A DNA stretch of 64,000 nucleotides from Adineta steineri (lineage: Eukaryota; Rotifera; Eurotatoria; Adinetida; Adinetidae), in assembly GCA_905250115.1 (NCBI GenBank), contig CAJNOI010000060.1, positions 124,001-188,000 on the forward strand. The letters are read 5' to 3'. Below are positions 26,396 through 38,300 of the stretch, piece after piece. The notes beneath the pieces were generated by a model, which saw nothing but the letters and a program-made list of their open reading frames with translations, ran no database searches and had not been told where the DNA came from. Both the position numbers and the translations under genes were made by a program. Numbering within the stretch: the first letter of the stretch is position 1; every line of letters starts with the position of its first letter.

Positions 26396-27728
26396 GATTA
26401 TTTATGATATCTATAAATAAAATATATACACTCAAATTTTCATTCCACGATGAATAATAGTATTATTTTATACTGTAATGATTTGTTTTCTTTTTCGTTC
26501 GAGCTTGTATCTAATCGACGAAACAACGATCAATTGAAGAAAAGAATATAAACAGCCATGTGATATTTTCTTTTGAATATTATGGGTGTGCGTCAAATCA
26601 TTCAAGCGAAAACGTATATATCATATTCATGTGATCGAGTACAATCTTATATTTCTAATATATTATCATAATTCTAATTCATGAATCTTTTCGATAAGAC
26701 ATGTTAATACTTTGATATAATTATTTCCTAAATATATTTTGTTATTTTAAAGTTTATAAAAATCAATTTTTTACTAAAAACAGTTTTAAACATGATTATA
26801 TAGAAAAGTCACAAAAAGAAATATTTGTTGTTTCTTAATTCGATTAAGTATTACAGGGGGCTCTATATGACGGATAAATATTGAGAATTGTAATAATGGA
26901 AATAGATATTGTGTTAATTTTAATTTTTTCTCTGCCTAAGAAAGTGAAATCAACTCCTTCGCTTTTTAATCAAACATTTTTTTCAAATATTTTCATTGTT
27001 ATTTGATAGATAAATTAATAAAAGAATTCTTTTAATCAAATAGAATAAATACATTATTATTTATAGAAAAAAAAAGATTATAATCATATGTGTTTTTTCC
27101 TTCAATCAAATATTGAAATCAGAGTTTCTTATCTTTGTACTAGAAAAGAAACATCGAAACTATTTTCTCTAGGTAAATATATCAGTGCTAATACGTGACT
27201 AAGATCTCTTTTAATATTTAACGATTTTTTCTTTACAAGGTTGTAATTATTAATAAAAAATAAGTTACCCATAAACTTTATCGATACATTGACTGTAAAA
27301 TTAAAATCTGAATTTAAACGAATGATAAATATAATATTACTAATCGTGATTTTGTTGAATATTCTCTTGAAATTTTTTTTTTAATACTGCCGGTATATCA
27401 TATACAACAAAACCTCATGCAACATTATATAGAACAGATGGAATAATCATTCCACTTCATGAAGCTGAAAGTAATATTGAAATAGAAACATATAATCATC
27501 TAAATGAATAAATTCTTCAGAAAATAATAGAAAAAATTATTTGTCTTCTTTTTTTTTTTTGTTTAAATTCATTCACCGTTTTGCTGCACACAAACACACT
27601 TACACATATGTTTTTAATCTGAGCGAGACGATGACATATACCTTAATATAAGTCATCAACCGGGATACACAATAGACGCATATAAACGCACACACGCACA
27701 CACACATACAAAGAAGAAAAAAAATAAA
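26396..27728. other. Spacer between HAAO and the acidic unknown gene
   Basis: AT-rich. The only coding-like sequence is the plus-strand stretch at 27394-27510, reported separately. The remainder shows no gene. An ACAC-rich patch lies at about 27688-27710. Confidence 0.5.
27394..27510 (+). pseudogene. Orphan exon-like fragment
   Basis: One frame encodes about 38 residues of normal amino-acid composition, including GISYTTKPHATLYRTDG and IIIPLHEAESNIEIETYNHL, then a TAA stop. Codons are typical of the surrounding genes and unlike the AT-rich flank. No start codon or convincing splice acceptor precedes it, and no companion exon was found. I take it to be the relic of a 3' exon, though a terminal exon of an undetected gene is possible. 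Family not recognised. Confidence 0.35.
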
Positions 27729-28911
27729 TCATGAAGCAACAAGATAGGAATAAGTCGGATTGTGTAGAAGGTGTTGACAAAAAAGTATTTGCATCGTTTC
27801 AGCTTTAATTGAATAAAGACTTGATAAAAATAAGAGAAGTTTTGAATATATTGATGCAACACTTATTATTTGATTATTATTATTTATATTTGTTACTGAT
27901 GATTGTTGATGAGTTAAAGATTGTTTAAGACTTTTTAATTGTTTAACATAAATTTGTTGTAAAGTTGTATTATCATTATTTACTAAAAGAATTCATAGGA
28001 AAGAAAAATATTATTATTAAAAGAACAGACAAAAACAAAATATATTTACCTTCTTGCATACTTTTAATAACAATAATACGACGTATATGATCAAAAATAA
28101 TTGAATCAATATTTAATCTTGAACCTTTTTGTAATATTGAACATAATTTATATGCATCTTCTTCAAGTACACAACCATGTTTATGTATAGAACATGTATC
28201 TTGATCAACAGTTGTTAATGATACTGAATGTGTACAACGAATAAATTCAAGATTAATATAACGTCGTTCAATAAAATATGTTAATAATAATTGTGACCAA
28301 CATCGTCTATGACAAGGTGATGTTGATATTGAATCAATCAGATATATACTTGCTTGTAACCAATTTGTTATTTGTGTTTGTAAATCATGTATATATGATG
28401 CTGGTAAATAAAGACGATGTGATCGATTTGTTGAAAGATAAAAATTATTTGTTGATAATGATGAATAAAGTATTGATTGTTGTTGATCTTGTACTTCTTG
28501 ATTATTTTGATAATGATGAGATCGTTTTGACATATCACTATCGGAAAGTGCATGTCGTAATGATTGATGCTGATTATTTATTAAACGATTAGGAAATGTA
28601 TTTAATTTTAATTCAACAAGACGATTTGATTGTCGTAACAATGAACATAGACGATTTTCAGTCGGTAATTGATTTTTTGAATCATAATGATTTTCAATAT
28701 CACTTCCATCATCCTCATCATACTCATCATCATCATCAGTATCATCATCATCATCATCACTACTATCAAGGTCTTCATTATTATTATCAGTATAAAAATT
28801 TTCTATTAGTATTAATGGTGGATCATTAAAAGGTTCCTGATTATCGTTTTCATCATCACTCGATGAATTTTTATCATTATGATATTCACCAGAATTATTT
28901 GTTAAATTCAT
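27729..28911 (-). CDS. Acidic-tract protein of unknown function
   Basis: Two exons, 28050-28911 and 27729-27982, join in phase to give 371 aa. The start MNLTNNSGEYHND is the first ATG after an acceptor-like site, so a 5'UTR intron is likely. Residues about 45-75 are a long Asp/Glu run (SDDDDDDTDDDDEYDEDDG), followed by ENRLCSLLRQSNRLVELKL and a Ser/Gln/His-rich linker. The second half looks folded: LYLPASYIHDLQTQITNWLQ, CHRRCWSQLLLTYFIERRY, and a Cys/His cluster around DTCSIHKHGCVLEEDAYKLC. The last exon carries SVASIYSKLLLFLSSLYS. The acidic run suggests a nuclear or chromatin-associated protein, but no family is recognised. Confidence 0.72.
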
Positions 28912-30719
28912 CAATTGATATTTAAATAACCTTGAATAAATATCTATTATATGAAACAAATTAATACTCAAATCCAAGCAAAAGAATATATATATATATA
29001 TATGTATATCACTTTGATATAATTAAAATAGATGATATTTAATCAACATAGATGATATTGCTAAAATTGATGTGATGATGACATTGAAGTGTATATATCT
29101 GAAAATCATAAAAATAGTAGTTTATGTGTTGAGTTGTCGCATCTTTTCTGGCCATATTTTTTCTCTTCCTTTTTCATAAATATAAATATATATATATATA
29201 CTGTTAGCAGCAACATCAGAATACAGGGACTCCCCTAGACAAAGGAGAAAAACGAGAAGAACAAAATAAAGACGCTTTGCTTTCTTTCTCGCTCGGTCGA
29301 TGCCCATGAATGAATGGGACTGAGAAAAGAGAAAAAGAAGAGAAACGAGAAGAAAGCTATGTAAAAATAGGCTTTGATGACCTTGAATGCTAGAAACAAA
29401 AATGGAAGAAAGAACTAAATGAAGGATACACACCTCCTCATTCGTCACACCGGAAAGTCAATGACCTTGACAGGATATGATAACCTCTTGAGGTATATAT
29501 GTATACATATATGTATCACAACTAAGACAGTATTTGATAAGCTTCTATGTCTCAAGGCTCTCTAGATTTCTTACATTATTAAAGTTTGACTATTGGTTTA
29601 TATCTTACTTATACTTACATAAATATACAATCTGAAAGATCACGAAATTTGATGTTATTTCTTTTTTAATATATATTGATAAAAATCAGACATAAATATC
29701 GAGTAAACGACTCGAACTTATATAAAGTAAGTAATCATAACAAGTAAATAACCTTATTTAAAAAATGAGTGCATGCCGCTAGCTAGGCAAAAACAACAAG
29801 TTCTCTTCTTTTTTCTCTCATTTTTGTTTTCCGCACGCTCTTGTTTTCCGTTCTCTCTCTGTCTCGCTCGCTCTATCTCTCATCTACTTTTGATGAAGGT
29901 GAAGTCGTATTTTTGCTTTATATATACGCACATATGCATGTGTTTTATATGATTCTTTTGCTTGTTGACGGAGAAACCTTCAAAAACATCCGTTGTTGTT
30001 ATTCGTTTAGTGTTTTCCAGTGCGAACGAATATAGAGAATGTTTTTTTGTTTTTCATTTTTTTCTTTTTTTTTTATGTACTTAACCGATAATAGAAATAA
30101 GAGAATTCTAATGTTGTTATTATTATTATTGTTGTTATTGCTCTCATCATGAATGTTGTTATTTAGACCTTGGATAAAAAAGAACAAGCAGCAAGAAAAA
30201 AAGACTGAAAGAAAAGACATCATGTACTCATGCACTAAAGAACGATTAAAAACCTTGTATATATATACAAAGCCATTAAAAAGACAAGGATTGATGAAAA
30301 GAAATAGTAATAATAAAATTTATTAAACTCTTACAATTTATGAATAATACGTAAAATGATCTTTAAAAGTGTTTGAATAATAATTCATTTCTTTTTCTTT
30401 TGCGTAATAATCATAATTTATTTGACAAACAAATTATTACGACACCTCCTTGTTTTTTTCATATAGACAATGCTTTATTAGAAAAAAACCTTGAGAATAA
30501 AAAACAAACTTTTTTGTTAACTTTTATTTTAATGGGTCAGTGATCCTATGACAATACTATTACATAAAGCTAATCAAATAAGACAGAAAAAATATTAGAA
30601 CGAAATACGTAGCCATTATTATTGTCAATAAAGGATTTTATTGGAGGCTGATGAGAAAAACAATTAATGATTCATAAGTTTAGGTTATTTATTGATTATC
30701 AGAAAGAATTTTTAATAAT
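28912..30719. other. Divergent-promoter spacer
   Basis: Lies between the minus-strand acidic gene and the plus-strand ADP-ribosylglycohydrolase. It holds TA microsatellites (28985-29004, about 29180-29202) and a CT-rich stretch at about 29850-29882. Several short open frames here are simple-sequence shadows. No RNA gene seen. Confidence 0.5.
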
Positions 30720-31745
30720 ATGAATTCAAATGAAATTCTTGAGCGAACAATTGGAATAGCATTTGGTACAGCAATTGGTGATGCTAAAGGTATTGCATAT
30801 GAAACATTAACACGACAACAAATAATTGAATTACAAAATAAAACTAAAAAATGTTTATATACACGTGTAATAAATAATCCATATGTACCAGAAAACTGGC
30901 AAATTGGACGATGGACGGATGATACACAATTATCATTAGCTATGATGAGAGCAATAACGAAATATCTTCAAACAAATGAAAATTTTATGGTAAATATTGT
31001 TCAAGAACATATTATTGAATGGAAAGAATCTACGGGTGGTTGGGGTGGAACAAAGAATGCAATTGAAAGATTATCAAATGGTACTCATACTTATCTTGAT
31101 AGTGGTAATAAAGCAGAAGGAAATGGTGTTTTAATGAAATTAGCACCACTTGCTTTTTACTATAGTTTATGTCATAATGTAAATGATAATGAAATTGAAA
31201 TAATATGTCGTATGACACATAATTCATCTGTTGCTTTATCAACAGCATGTATTTATGTTCATATGTGTATTTATTTATTTGAAAAGAAAAATATGACTTC
31301 AAAAGAATTTCTTCAATATATTTATGAATTAAGTATTAAATATGAAAGAAAATATGAATTAAACGAAGATAGATATCTTGTAAGTTTAAGAATTAAACGT
31401 TATTTAGATGTAAATTCATCGGATGAAATTAACGAAAATTTAATTATTGATGTTAGTAATGGTGGAACTTATTATTGTGTTGATAGTTTAACAATGATTA
31501 TTGGTCTGATTGCATGTTTACCAACATGTGAACCCAATTTTGATACATTGATACGTGCTAGTGAAATAGGTGGTGATACAGATAGTAATGCAGCAATGAT
31601 TGGAGCTATTATCGGCGGAATGAAAGGTGTAACATGTCTTGATCAAGAACATATGAATGAAATTTATCGAAATGATTATATTCAGAAAATTGGAGAAGAA
31701 TTTGGTAGTGCTATTATTAAATATCTACAATTAGAACATGACTGA
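30720..31745 (+). CDS. ADP-ribosylglycohydrolase (DraG/ARH family)
   Basis: Removes ADP-ribose from modified proteins or small molecules, using a binuclear Mg2+ centre. The 341-aa frame is a single exon. Family motifs are in order: GIAFGTAIGDAKGIAYE near the N-terminus, GRWTDDTQLSLAM (the first metal-binding TDDT), GNGVLMKLAPLAF, MTHNSSVALSTA, and the second metal site EIGGDTDSNAAMIGAIIGG. All metal-binding Asp/Thr residues that I can see are kept, so the enzyme should be active. The layout resembles bacterial and protist DraG-like proteins more than the animal ARH1-3 enzymes. The lack of introns among intron-rich neighbours is compatible with horizontal gain or retroposition. The A/T-rich codon usage matches the neighbourhood, so any transfer is old. 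Confidence 0.92.
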   Translation: MNSNEILERTIGIAFGTAIGDAKGIAYETLTRQQIIELQNKTKKCLYTRVINNPYVPENWQIGRWTDDTQLSLAMMRAITKYLQTNENFMVNIVQEHIIEWKESTGGWGGTKNAIERLSNGTHTYLDSGNKAEGNGVLMKLAPLAFYYSLCHNVNDNEIEIICRMTHNSSVALSTACIYVHMCIYLFEKKNMTSKEFLQYIYELSIKYERKYELNEDRYLVSLRIKRYLDVNSSDEINENLIIDVSNGGTYYCVDSLTMIIGLIACLPTCEPNFDTLIRASEIGGDTDSNAAMIGAIIGGMKGVTCLDQEHMNEIYRNDYIQKIGEEFGSAIIKYLQLEHD

Positions 31746-32206
31746 CATCTGACTATTTTGAATAGATGTCGATCATGAAAGGTGTTGGGCTTTTTTGTTC
31801 TTATTGATTTGAAGGTTTTTTTGACGAATATAAAAGAGTTATGTTAGCAAAAATCTTAATTTATATTAATTCCTTGAATTCTGAAAGCTATGACAAGGTT
31901 TACTTATTAGTAATCGATTAAGATATTACAGCCATCCGAAGGCTGAAGAAATCCAGACAGATAAATAGAACTAGATAAACAGACAAGGATAAATCAATGA
32001 AAGAAGTCCTCGCCATTTTTATTGCCCTTCTTATAAAGAAGTTGGAAATGATGGATTTCGTCCTTTATCATGTCCTTCAATTATCGATATTTCTTACTTG
32101 AATATATATAGAGAGATTTCCTTTATTAATAGAAGTTATATACATCATTTATCTTATTAATACATCTAAAAAATAATGAAATTCTAATACAACTTATTTT
32201 CTTCAG
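31746..32206. other. Short spacer before the zinc-finger gene
   Basis: No gene. A TTTTCTTCAG acceptor-like tract ends immediately before the next ATG (32197-32206), so the zinc-finger transcript probably has a 5'UTR splice or trans-splice site here. Confidence 0.45.
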
Positions 32207-33019
32207 ATGTCATCTGAGTTTTTTTGTAAAATTTGTGATATACCATGCACTGGTAAAGGACCTTATGAACAACATATAAATGGTACTAAACATAAAAAGA
32301 AAGCTCAATTAAATAGTGGTCAAATATCTTCAGAACAATCTAGTTTAATAAATATTAAATCATCTCCAACAACAAATACTCAAACATCATTTGCAGCTAC
32401 AAGTTATAATAGTTCTGATGATTCTTCTATTTCATCAACATCGTTTTTAGTTAGTCCAGAAACAATGCGTATTTTACTAGAATGGAATCATCCACTTGGT
32501 TATAAACCATATTGTGATATATGTCATTTACCATTATATGGTAAGGATAATGCGGATATACATTTTGATTCAAATAATAAAATTCATATTCAAAAATTAA
32601 ATGCATGGAAACAAATTCAAGAAGGTGGTAAACCATATTCATGTTCTGTATGTTCGGAATTATTCTCTAATGAAAATTTAATGCGTGAACATTTTGTTTC
32701 GTCTACTCATGCTGATATTATCAAACAAAGAAATAATTTAGAGAAGATTATGAAAATTTATGAAACATATAATAAACTTAAACAAATGCGAAAACAATCA
32801 AAAGGTATTTCGAAACAACAAATTAATTCAGTTAATTATTTTTTTTTGTATTTAGAAGTAGATTCTACCGATGATACTGATATTGTAAATAAATTTCAGT
32901 CGTTAAATGTTATTGATGCTACTACACCAGCGACAAAATCACGAACAAACTTTACTATTAATCTTGATGCATTCAAGGAAGTAATGGAAAAGGTTGCTTA
33001 TGATGATGATGATTGTTAA
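32207..33019 (+). CDS. C2H2 zinc-finger protein, matrin/U1 type
   Basis: Three spaced C2H2 fingers with long linkers between Cys and His pairs: CKICDIPCTGKGPYEQHING followed by TKH (residues about 7-30), CDICHLPLYGKDNADIHFD (about 103-127) and CSVCSELFSNENLMREHFVS followed by STH (about 146-170). This finger type (zf-met, zf-C2H2_JAZ) binds double-stranded RNA or takes part in splicing, so an RNA-binding nuclear protein is likely. A 51-nt stretch at 32805-32855 starts GT, ends TTTAG after a T-run, and is a multiple of three without a stop. Removing it gives 253 aa (...QSKEVDS...) instead of 270. Its size equals other introns here, so I regard it as an intron that could be retained. The C-terminus is acidic. 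Confidence 0.82.
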   Translation: MSSEFFCKICDIPCTGKGPYEQHINGTKHKKKAQLNSGQISSEQSSLINIKSSPTTNTQTSFAATSYNSSDDSSISSTSFLVSPETMRILLEWNHPLGYKPYCDICHLPLYGKDNADIHFDSNNKIHIQKLNAWKQIQEGGKPYSCSVCSELFSNENLMREHFVSSTHADIIKQRNNLEKIMKIYETYNKLKQMRKQSKGISKQQINSVNYFFLYLEVDSTDDTDIVNKFQSLNVIDATTPATKSRTNFTINLDAFKEVMEKVAYDDDDC

Positions 33020-34444
33020 TAAATATTTTACTTGGAAACCAAAAAAAATTACCGATGATTTTACAGTGAAAAACTTGATGATATTGTTTTTTTGTTTTAT
33101 AATAAAATATTAATGTTCAATTCGTTTAAAATGAAAGACAAATGCAAATACTAATTTGAATAGTCAATGAATGACTCTATCACATTTATTATATATACTA
33201 AAATTTTATAGAGTGTCTAGCATCCATAGGCATTTAAAACAATGGGCTTAATAATATTGATAAAGATATTCATTCTCACGAATAGTGCACTTAATAATCT
33301 TTTTTTCTGTTCTTGCGATGTTTTTCCGTTTTTTTTGTATTTTACCATTATATAGTGAATCGAATCTTCCGTCTCACTGAATAATCACTCAAGTTGCTTT
33401 TGTTTTGGTCCTTTAATGTATAGTATACAATACGTGTGAGATAAGATAACGAAGTTTCTATATTTTTGTCTGGTATCCATGTCTCTCTCGCTCACTCATG
33501 TAAAAGTGATCAAAATTTTTGAATAATTTACATGTTGTTAGAAGAAGCTGATAGAGAAAACAAAGCTGACCGACGTTAAGGTGATTTATGAATAATTATA
33601 TAACAGACAACATAATCATCCTACAGTTTCGTAAGAGTCTTCTCCGATCTTTACTTCTTGGTACATCACCTGAAAATCTAAAGCTTGATTTGCGACAACA
33701 ACTAACAAGTCAAAGAAGCGTAGACGCTATACTGATTGCTATGAAAAAGGGATTAGATAAGAATCCAAGAATCACCACACCCAACGTAGTCTTTGATGAA
33801 AATCTTGGTATATATATGACATTCAATATAGTGCTTCATTTGTTATGGAGATCATCAATTACATTTAGAACGAAATCCATCATATTATAGATAAAAGATC
33901 AAACAAGTATTGTCCCGAAATATTTTTTTCCATTACTTCATGTACGTGTCATATATTTCTATAAAAGTGTTATAATTCTTGAAGTTATTTTGTATGCAGA
34001 GATTTATAATATAACGAAAACAAATCACAATCACTTTCGTATATTTATGATGTTTATATGTAAAAAAAACATGTTTGCCGAAATCGAATTACATTAGCAT
34101 CGTTGCATTTGAGCTATATGTTCATACGACCGAATAAGAGCAATTACTAATATTATTAAGCCTGTTTAGCTTAACAGTAGCTAGTATAGCATCTAAAAAC
34201 AGATTATTAGTTTATGTTTTAATATGAATTTTCAAAATGAATACTATTACTTCTTTATAATGATTGTGAAATATTTAAAAGCAGTTTTTTTATATTTTAC
34301 ATCAATATATGCCATATATTCGTTTTTCATTTGAATTAGAATATTTTTTAATTGAAAATATTTTATTTTTATTTAAAAATATAATAAATTGTCATTATAA
34401 CAACAATCTTTTTTCTAATGAAACATAATTCATTAATATTTAAT
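33020..34444. other. Spacer with one doubtful plus-strand frame
   Basis: Mostly AT-rich. The plus-strand frame at 33588-33890 is described separately. No other signal recognised. Confidence 0.45.
33588..33890 (+). CDS. Doubtful small coding exon
   Basis: A 100-aa frame in which residues 14-72 look protein-like (FRKSLLRSLLLGTSPENLKL, RQQLTSQRSVDAILIAMKKG, TTPNVVFDENLG). A CCTACAG acceptor lies directly before FRKS, and a GGTATAT donor-like site follows DENL, so an internal exon of about 180 nt could be what is real. No partner exon was found on either side. The ends of the frame (MNNYITDN, and the tail after GIYM) look like intron translation. Product unknown; it may be a relic. Confidence 0.3.
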   Translation: MNNYITDNIIILQFRKSLLRSLLLGTSPENLKLDLRQQLTSQRSVDAILIAMKKGLDKNPRITTPNVVFDENLGIYMTFNIVLHLLWRSSITFRTKSIIL

Positions 34445-35395
34445 CTAAGCCATCATATTTCCAGCTGATTCTTCTCTTTCATTTGTTATTTTAACATCAA
34501 TTGCACGACGTAAACGAAATAAATTCCATAAAATAAACATTATTAAAACCGGTAGAAAAAATATAAATAAAATTGCTTGAATTGTGACACGTAATGGTGA
34601 ATTATTAAAATCAAATGCTCGATAAACATATCCAATACGATTTCGACTAAATTGAAATTTAAATATAAAAATTATAAATGTAAATAATCCATATAGAAAT
34701 ACAAATATTATCAATGGTATACAATCAATCATATAGATAGGTAAACGTGTTAAAAGAAATATATCAATAAAGAATAACAACCATATAATTCCATGATCAA
34801 GAATTAATGAAGAATATAATCGTACTACTGGATTATAAAGAAATATCCAAAAGATAAGACACACAACAAGCCCAGAACTTAATGATATAAGAATTAAAAT
34901 AATATGAATATATTGTACATAATGTTGTGGAACAATTTGATTTCCACGATAAAAATTTACACGATATGTTATTAAAAATTGAAATATAATAGCAAGAAAA
35001 GTTATTAATAATGTTAGATGTGTAAAATAGATTATCCATTCTTGTACAGGACGTGCAATAACTATACCATAGATTAGATCAATAATTGTTAGAACAAATA
35101 ATAATGTTCGATATATAAGAAAAATATTTGGATATTTATTAATACAATCATAGGATGATGAACAAAAAACTAATTTCCAATCTAAATACAAAAAAAAATA
35201 ATTAATATATAGAAAATAATTTTAAATTAAAGATTTACATTTTTCATCAAACCATTTGTGAGTTAAATAAGTTAAATTAAAACTTTGTCGTAAATCTTTA
35301 AAATAACTTTTTTTTGTTTGTTGATCTTGTTCGATAGTGAAAGGATTGTTTCCATCCATTATAGACAAGGGTTGAGATGCATCCACTTTCATCAT
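34445..35395 (-). CDS. Rolling stone-like multipass membrane protein
   Basis: Two exons, 35239-35395 and 34445-35181, give 297 aa. The first 50 residues are hydrophilic and cytosolic in character (FKDLRQSFNLTYLTHKWFDE). Six or seven hydrophobic helices follow. The order of motifs fits the protein rolling stone family (rost, a Drosophila myoblast-fusion factor): IFLIYRTLLFVL, EWIIYFTHLTLLITF, VCLIFWIFLYNP, LDHGIIWLLFFIDIFLLTRL with the conserved HG and D, and a helix IFVFLYGLFTFIIF. The C-terminal tail is charged. The function is likely in the plasma membrane. Vertebrates have only distant relatives, while many invertebrates carry several copies. The assignment comes from motif order and topology. 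Confidence 0.75.
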
Positions 35396-38300
35396 AATGA
35401 TGAATAAAAAAAAAAGCGGCCAACTTACTTGTCAGTAAACAAGGAAAAAATGAAGAAGAAAAGCAAGCATCTAACGCTGACTCTTCTTATTCTTTAACGC
35501 GCACAATATGCATTTGCGTGACTGATGACGTTGAATGTCTGAAAAGAAGAAGAAGAAGAAGAAAAATCCACATCATGCGCATAAAAAGATTTCAAGCAAA
35601 TAATTCGAGATTTCACATTGAATTAGCAAAGCTCATTATATTATATTACCCAGTACAAAAAAAACTAACTTTTCTTGTAAGATTATTTTGACTGAACTCA
35701 GGTGTTAAACTACTTTCTCATCCTTTTTAATAACAACAAAAATATTCAAATATAATACATTACATTTATATAATTAAGTAATTATTTACATAAATTAGAA
35801 CAATTTATTTTCTTATCAAGATAATAGAGTTTAACAAAAAAAAGAAAAAAAAAGAAGAGTTAATTTACTATTGAAAATGATAATTATGCTTATTCATGCA
35901 TTGTTAATCTCTATCATAATACTATCTTCAAGGTCTTTTTCTTGCTATCATCATGGTTACTATCTTAAACAACAGGAAATTTACATCACTTGATTGGCTC
36001 ATTTTATCAATGGGCAATCTCTACACTAAGAAAGAATCCATAGAATAAGATAATAAAACATATGTTGATGAATTTATAGTTAAGTATTGTCATAATCTTT
36101 GTCTATATATTATAAACTATTTACTTCAGATAATTTCTTTATTTTATATTCAACACAATAACTCGTTCTTTTAAAGATAATCTATATGGAAATGTTTTTC
36201 TCTTGTCTATTTCGTTTATAAATTATTTTATATTATCATAATTTTGAATTAGTTTTTTAATAACATGAAAAAAAAAGTAATCAAAGTAGTAGAGATTCTA
36301 GATTTTTAAAACAAGATGCTTTTTGTAAGGATGCGGAATAGTTTTTGAAGAAGATATTTGATATTAATAGCATGAGTTTATTAGTTTTCTTAATTCCGGT
36401 GATAAAAGTTTTTTTCATACAGCTATTATCTGTCATTAATGAGGACAAAGTTATATTAAAATCAATTATTTTCTCAAAATATGAAACTTATCCGGTGTTC
36501 GAAGGAAATTTGAGCAAAAGTTCATGTTTTTCGAGAAAAATATACGATCTTCTCTGACTTAGAAAAGAGTCGTAATGAGAGTCATTCGTATTATATATTG
36601 AACTATAGGTTTAAATGTCCCGCGTTCAAATTATATGTCAAATAATTCTGTCTTTTATAATACTGGAGGAAAAGATGTTTTTTGTTTCAAGTAGTAAAAA
36701 TATCTACAGTCACTCTTTTTTTTGGGCAAGTATTGTTTTGTTAATTTCATTACGTTATACAACGAGTTGATTAAAATAGATACATTAGCAGTTGTTTGAC
36801 ATTTATGCATTTTGTGTTGCATTGAAATACTTACAAAAGACTTTATTTAAAGATTATTGATTCAGTATAACTGCTAGTAAAGTAATTTATTGATCTTTCT
36901 ACAAAATGAATATCATGAAACCAGTACATCCATCTCGCAGGAGTGGCGCGACCGTGGAGGGGGGGGGGGGGGGTGTCGGGAGTGTAACACCCCTCAATCT
37001 TTGAAAATTTCTATTTTTTGCTCAACAAAATCGGCAGATTTTCTTATTTTTTGAACAAAGATCATGCTACACCCCCTAAAAAATCAAAAAAATTCCACTA
37101 CAACCCCTCAAAAATTCAAAAAATTTTCGTTACACCCCCCCCCCCAAATGTTGGCTGACTCGCGCCACTCCTGCCATCTCGATATTTAAAAATTGTCTCT
37201 CTCATTTAATAGGATGTTTTATTTACAATTCACAATCATCGAAATTTCACTCATATATGAAGGAAAATCCGAACTTTTAAGGATTAATAAATACAAAAAT
37301 TTCTATATTTAACATTTAATATTAAATTAATCTATTTATTATCTCTTATTAAACTTATATCATCTACGTGATCTTCATATTCAATCTCTAATTAATAAAA
37401 ATAAATAACAAGATAAATGTCATTCATGTTCTATATGTGACAGCTTTTTTTTATAACTCTAACTATCTTTCTTAAAATATAATTTTCGATAATAAGAAGT
37501 TTATTATTATTTTTTAATAGATGACACGTAGACAATCGGTTCTTCTTATATTTAATGTAAATTAAAGAATCTTCATGTCGATATGGTAAATTGAACAATC
37601 GACATACTCAGTAGGTAGAAGAAGAAGAGAAAAAAAAGGAGGAGCAAATATATGAAAAGGTCATCTCATTAATTTGAACACCGACAGTGTTGTTCAATGA
37701 ATGGCAAGGGCTAATTCTTTTACAGAAAACTTCCTCATGTAAGATATTATAAAGAAGAATGATTTTATCTTATTATAAACATATTGTATATAAACATTCC
37801 TATCTATCAAATATACACAATTGGATACAAATACAGTTTATGATATGTAACAATACAAAGTTCATTAACATGATTCATTCTTAATCATGGTAATAAATAA
37901 TTTGAAACAAAAAAAAAGATGGAGATTCTATATATAGAATTAATTATTCAAAAGGTAGTTTTCTTTTTTTCTTACAAGGTTGTATTTAATGGAAACATTT
38001 GTATTAAATACACATACATCCTGTCTTTTGATCTTAATGTGATTTGTTTAGTTCATCAAATCAGACAAGTTAACTTCCTTATGTCAGTTTTTTTTGTAAA
38101 CATATTCGATTACATCATCTAGCAAAAAGATCAATTAGTTCGTTAACAAATTCCCTCTACTAACTATATCATTCATTGTTATGTTGTAATAAGATCGATT
38201 GATCGATCATTCATTATTTATACTATTTTCTTGTCTTGCATCATCTAATAACAAGTGAGCTAATCTAAATAATTTTCTCAATATCTTAATGTCATTCTAC

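Noticed and set aside
28278-28829. Plus-strand frames of 77-104 codons within the acidic gene
   Set aside because: They are antisense shadows of the minus-strand gene; the His-rich part is the complement of its GAT repeats.
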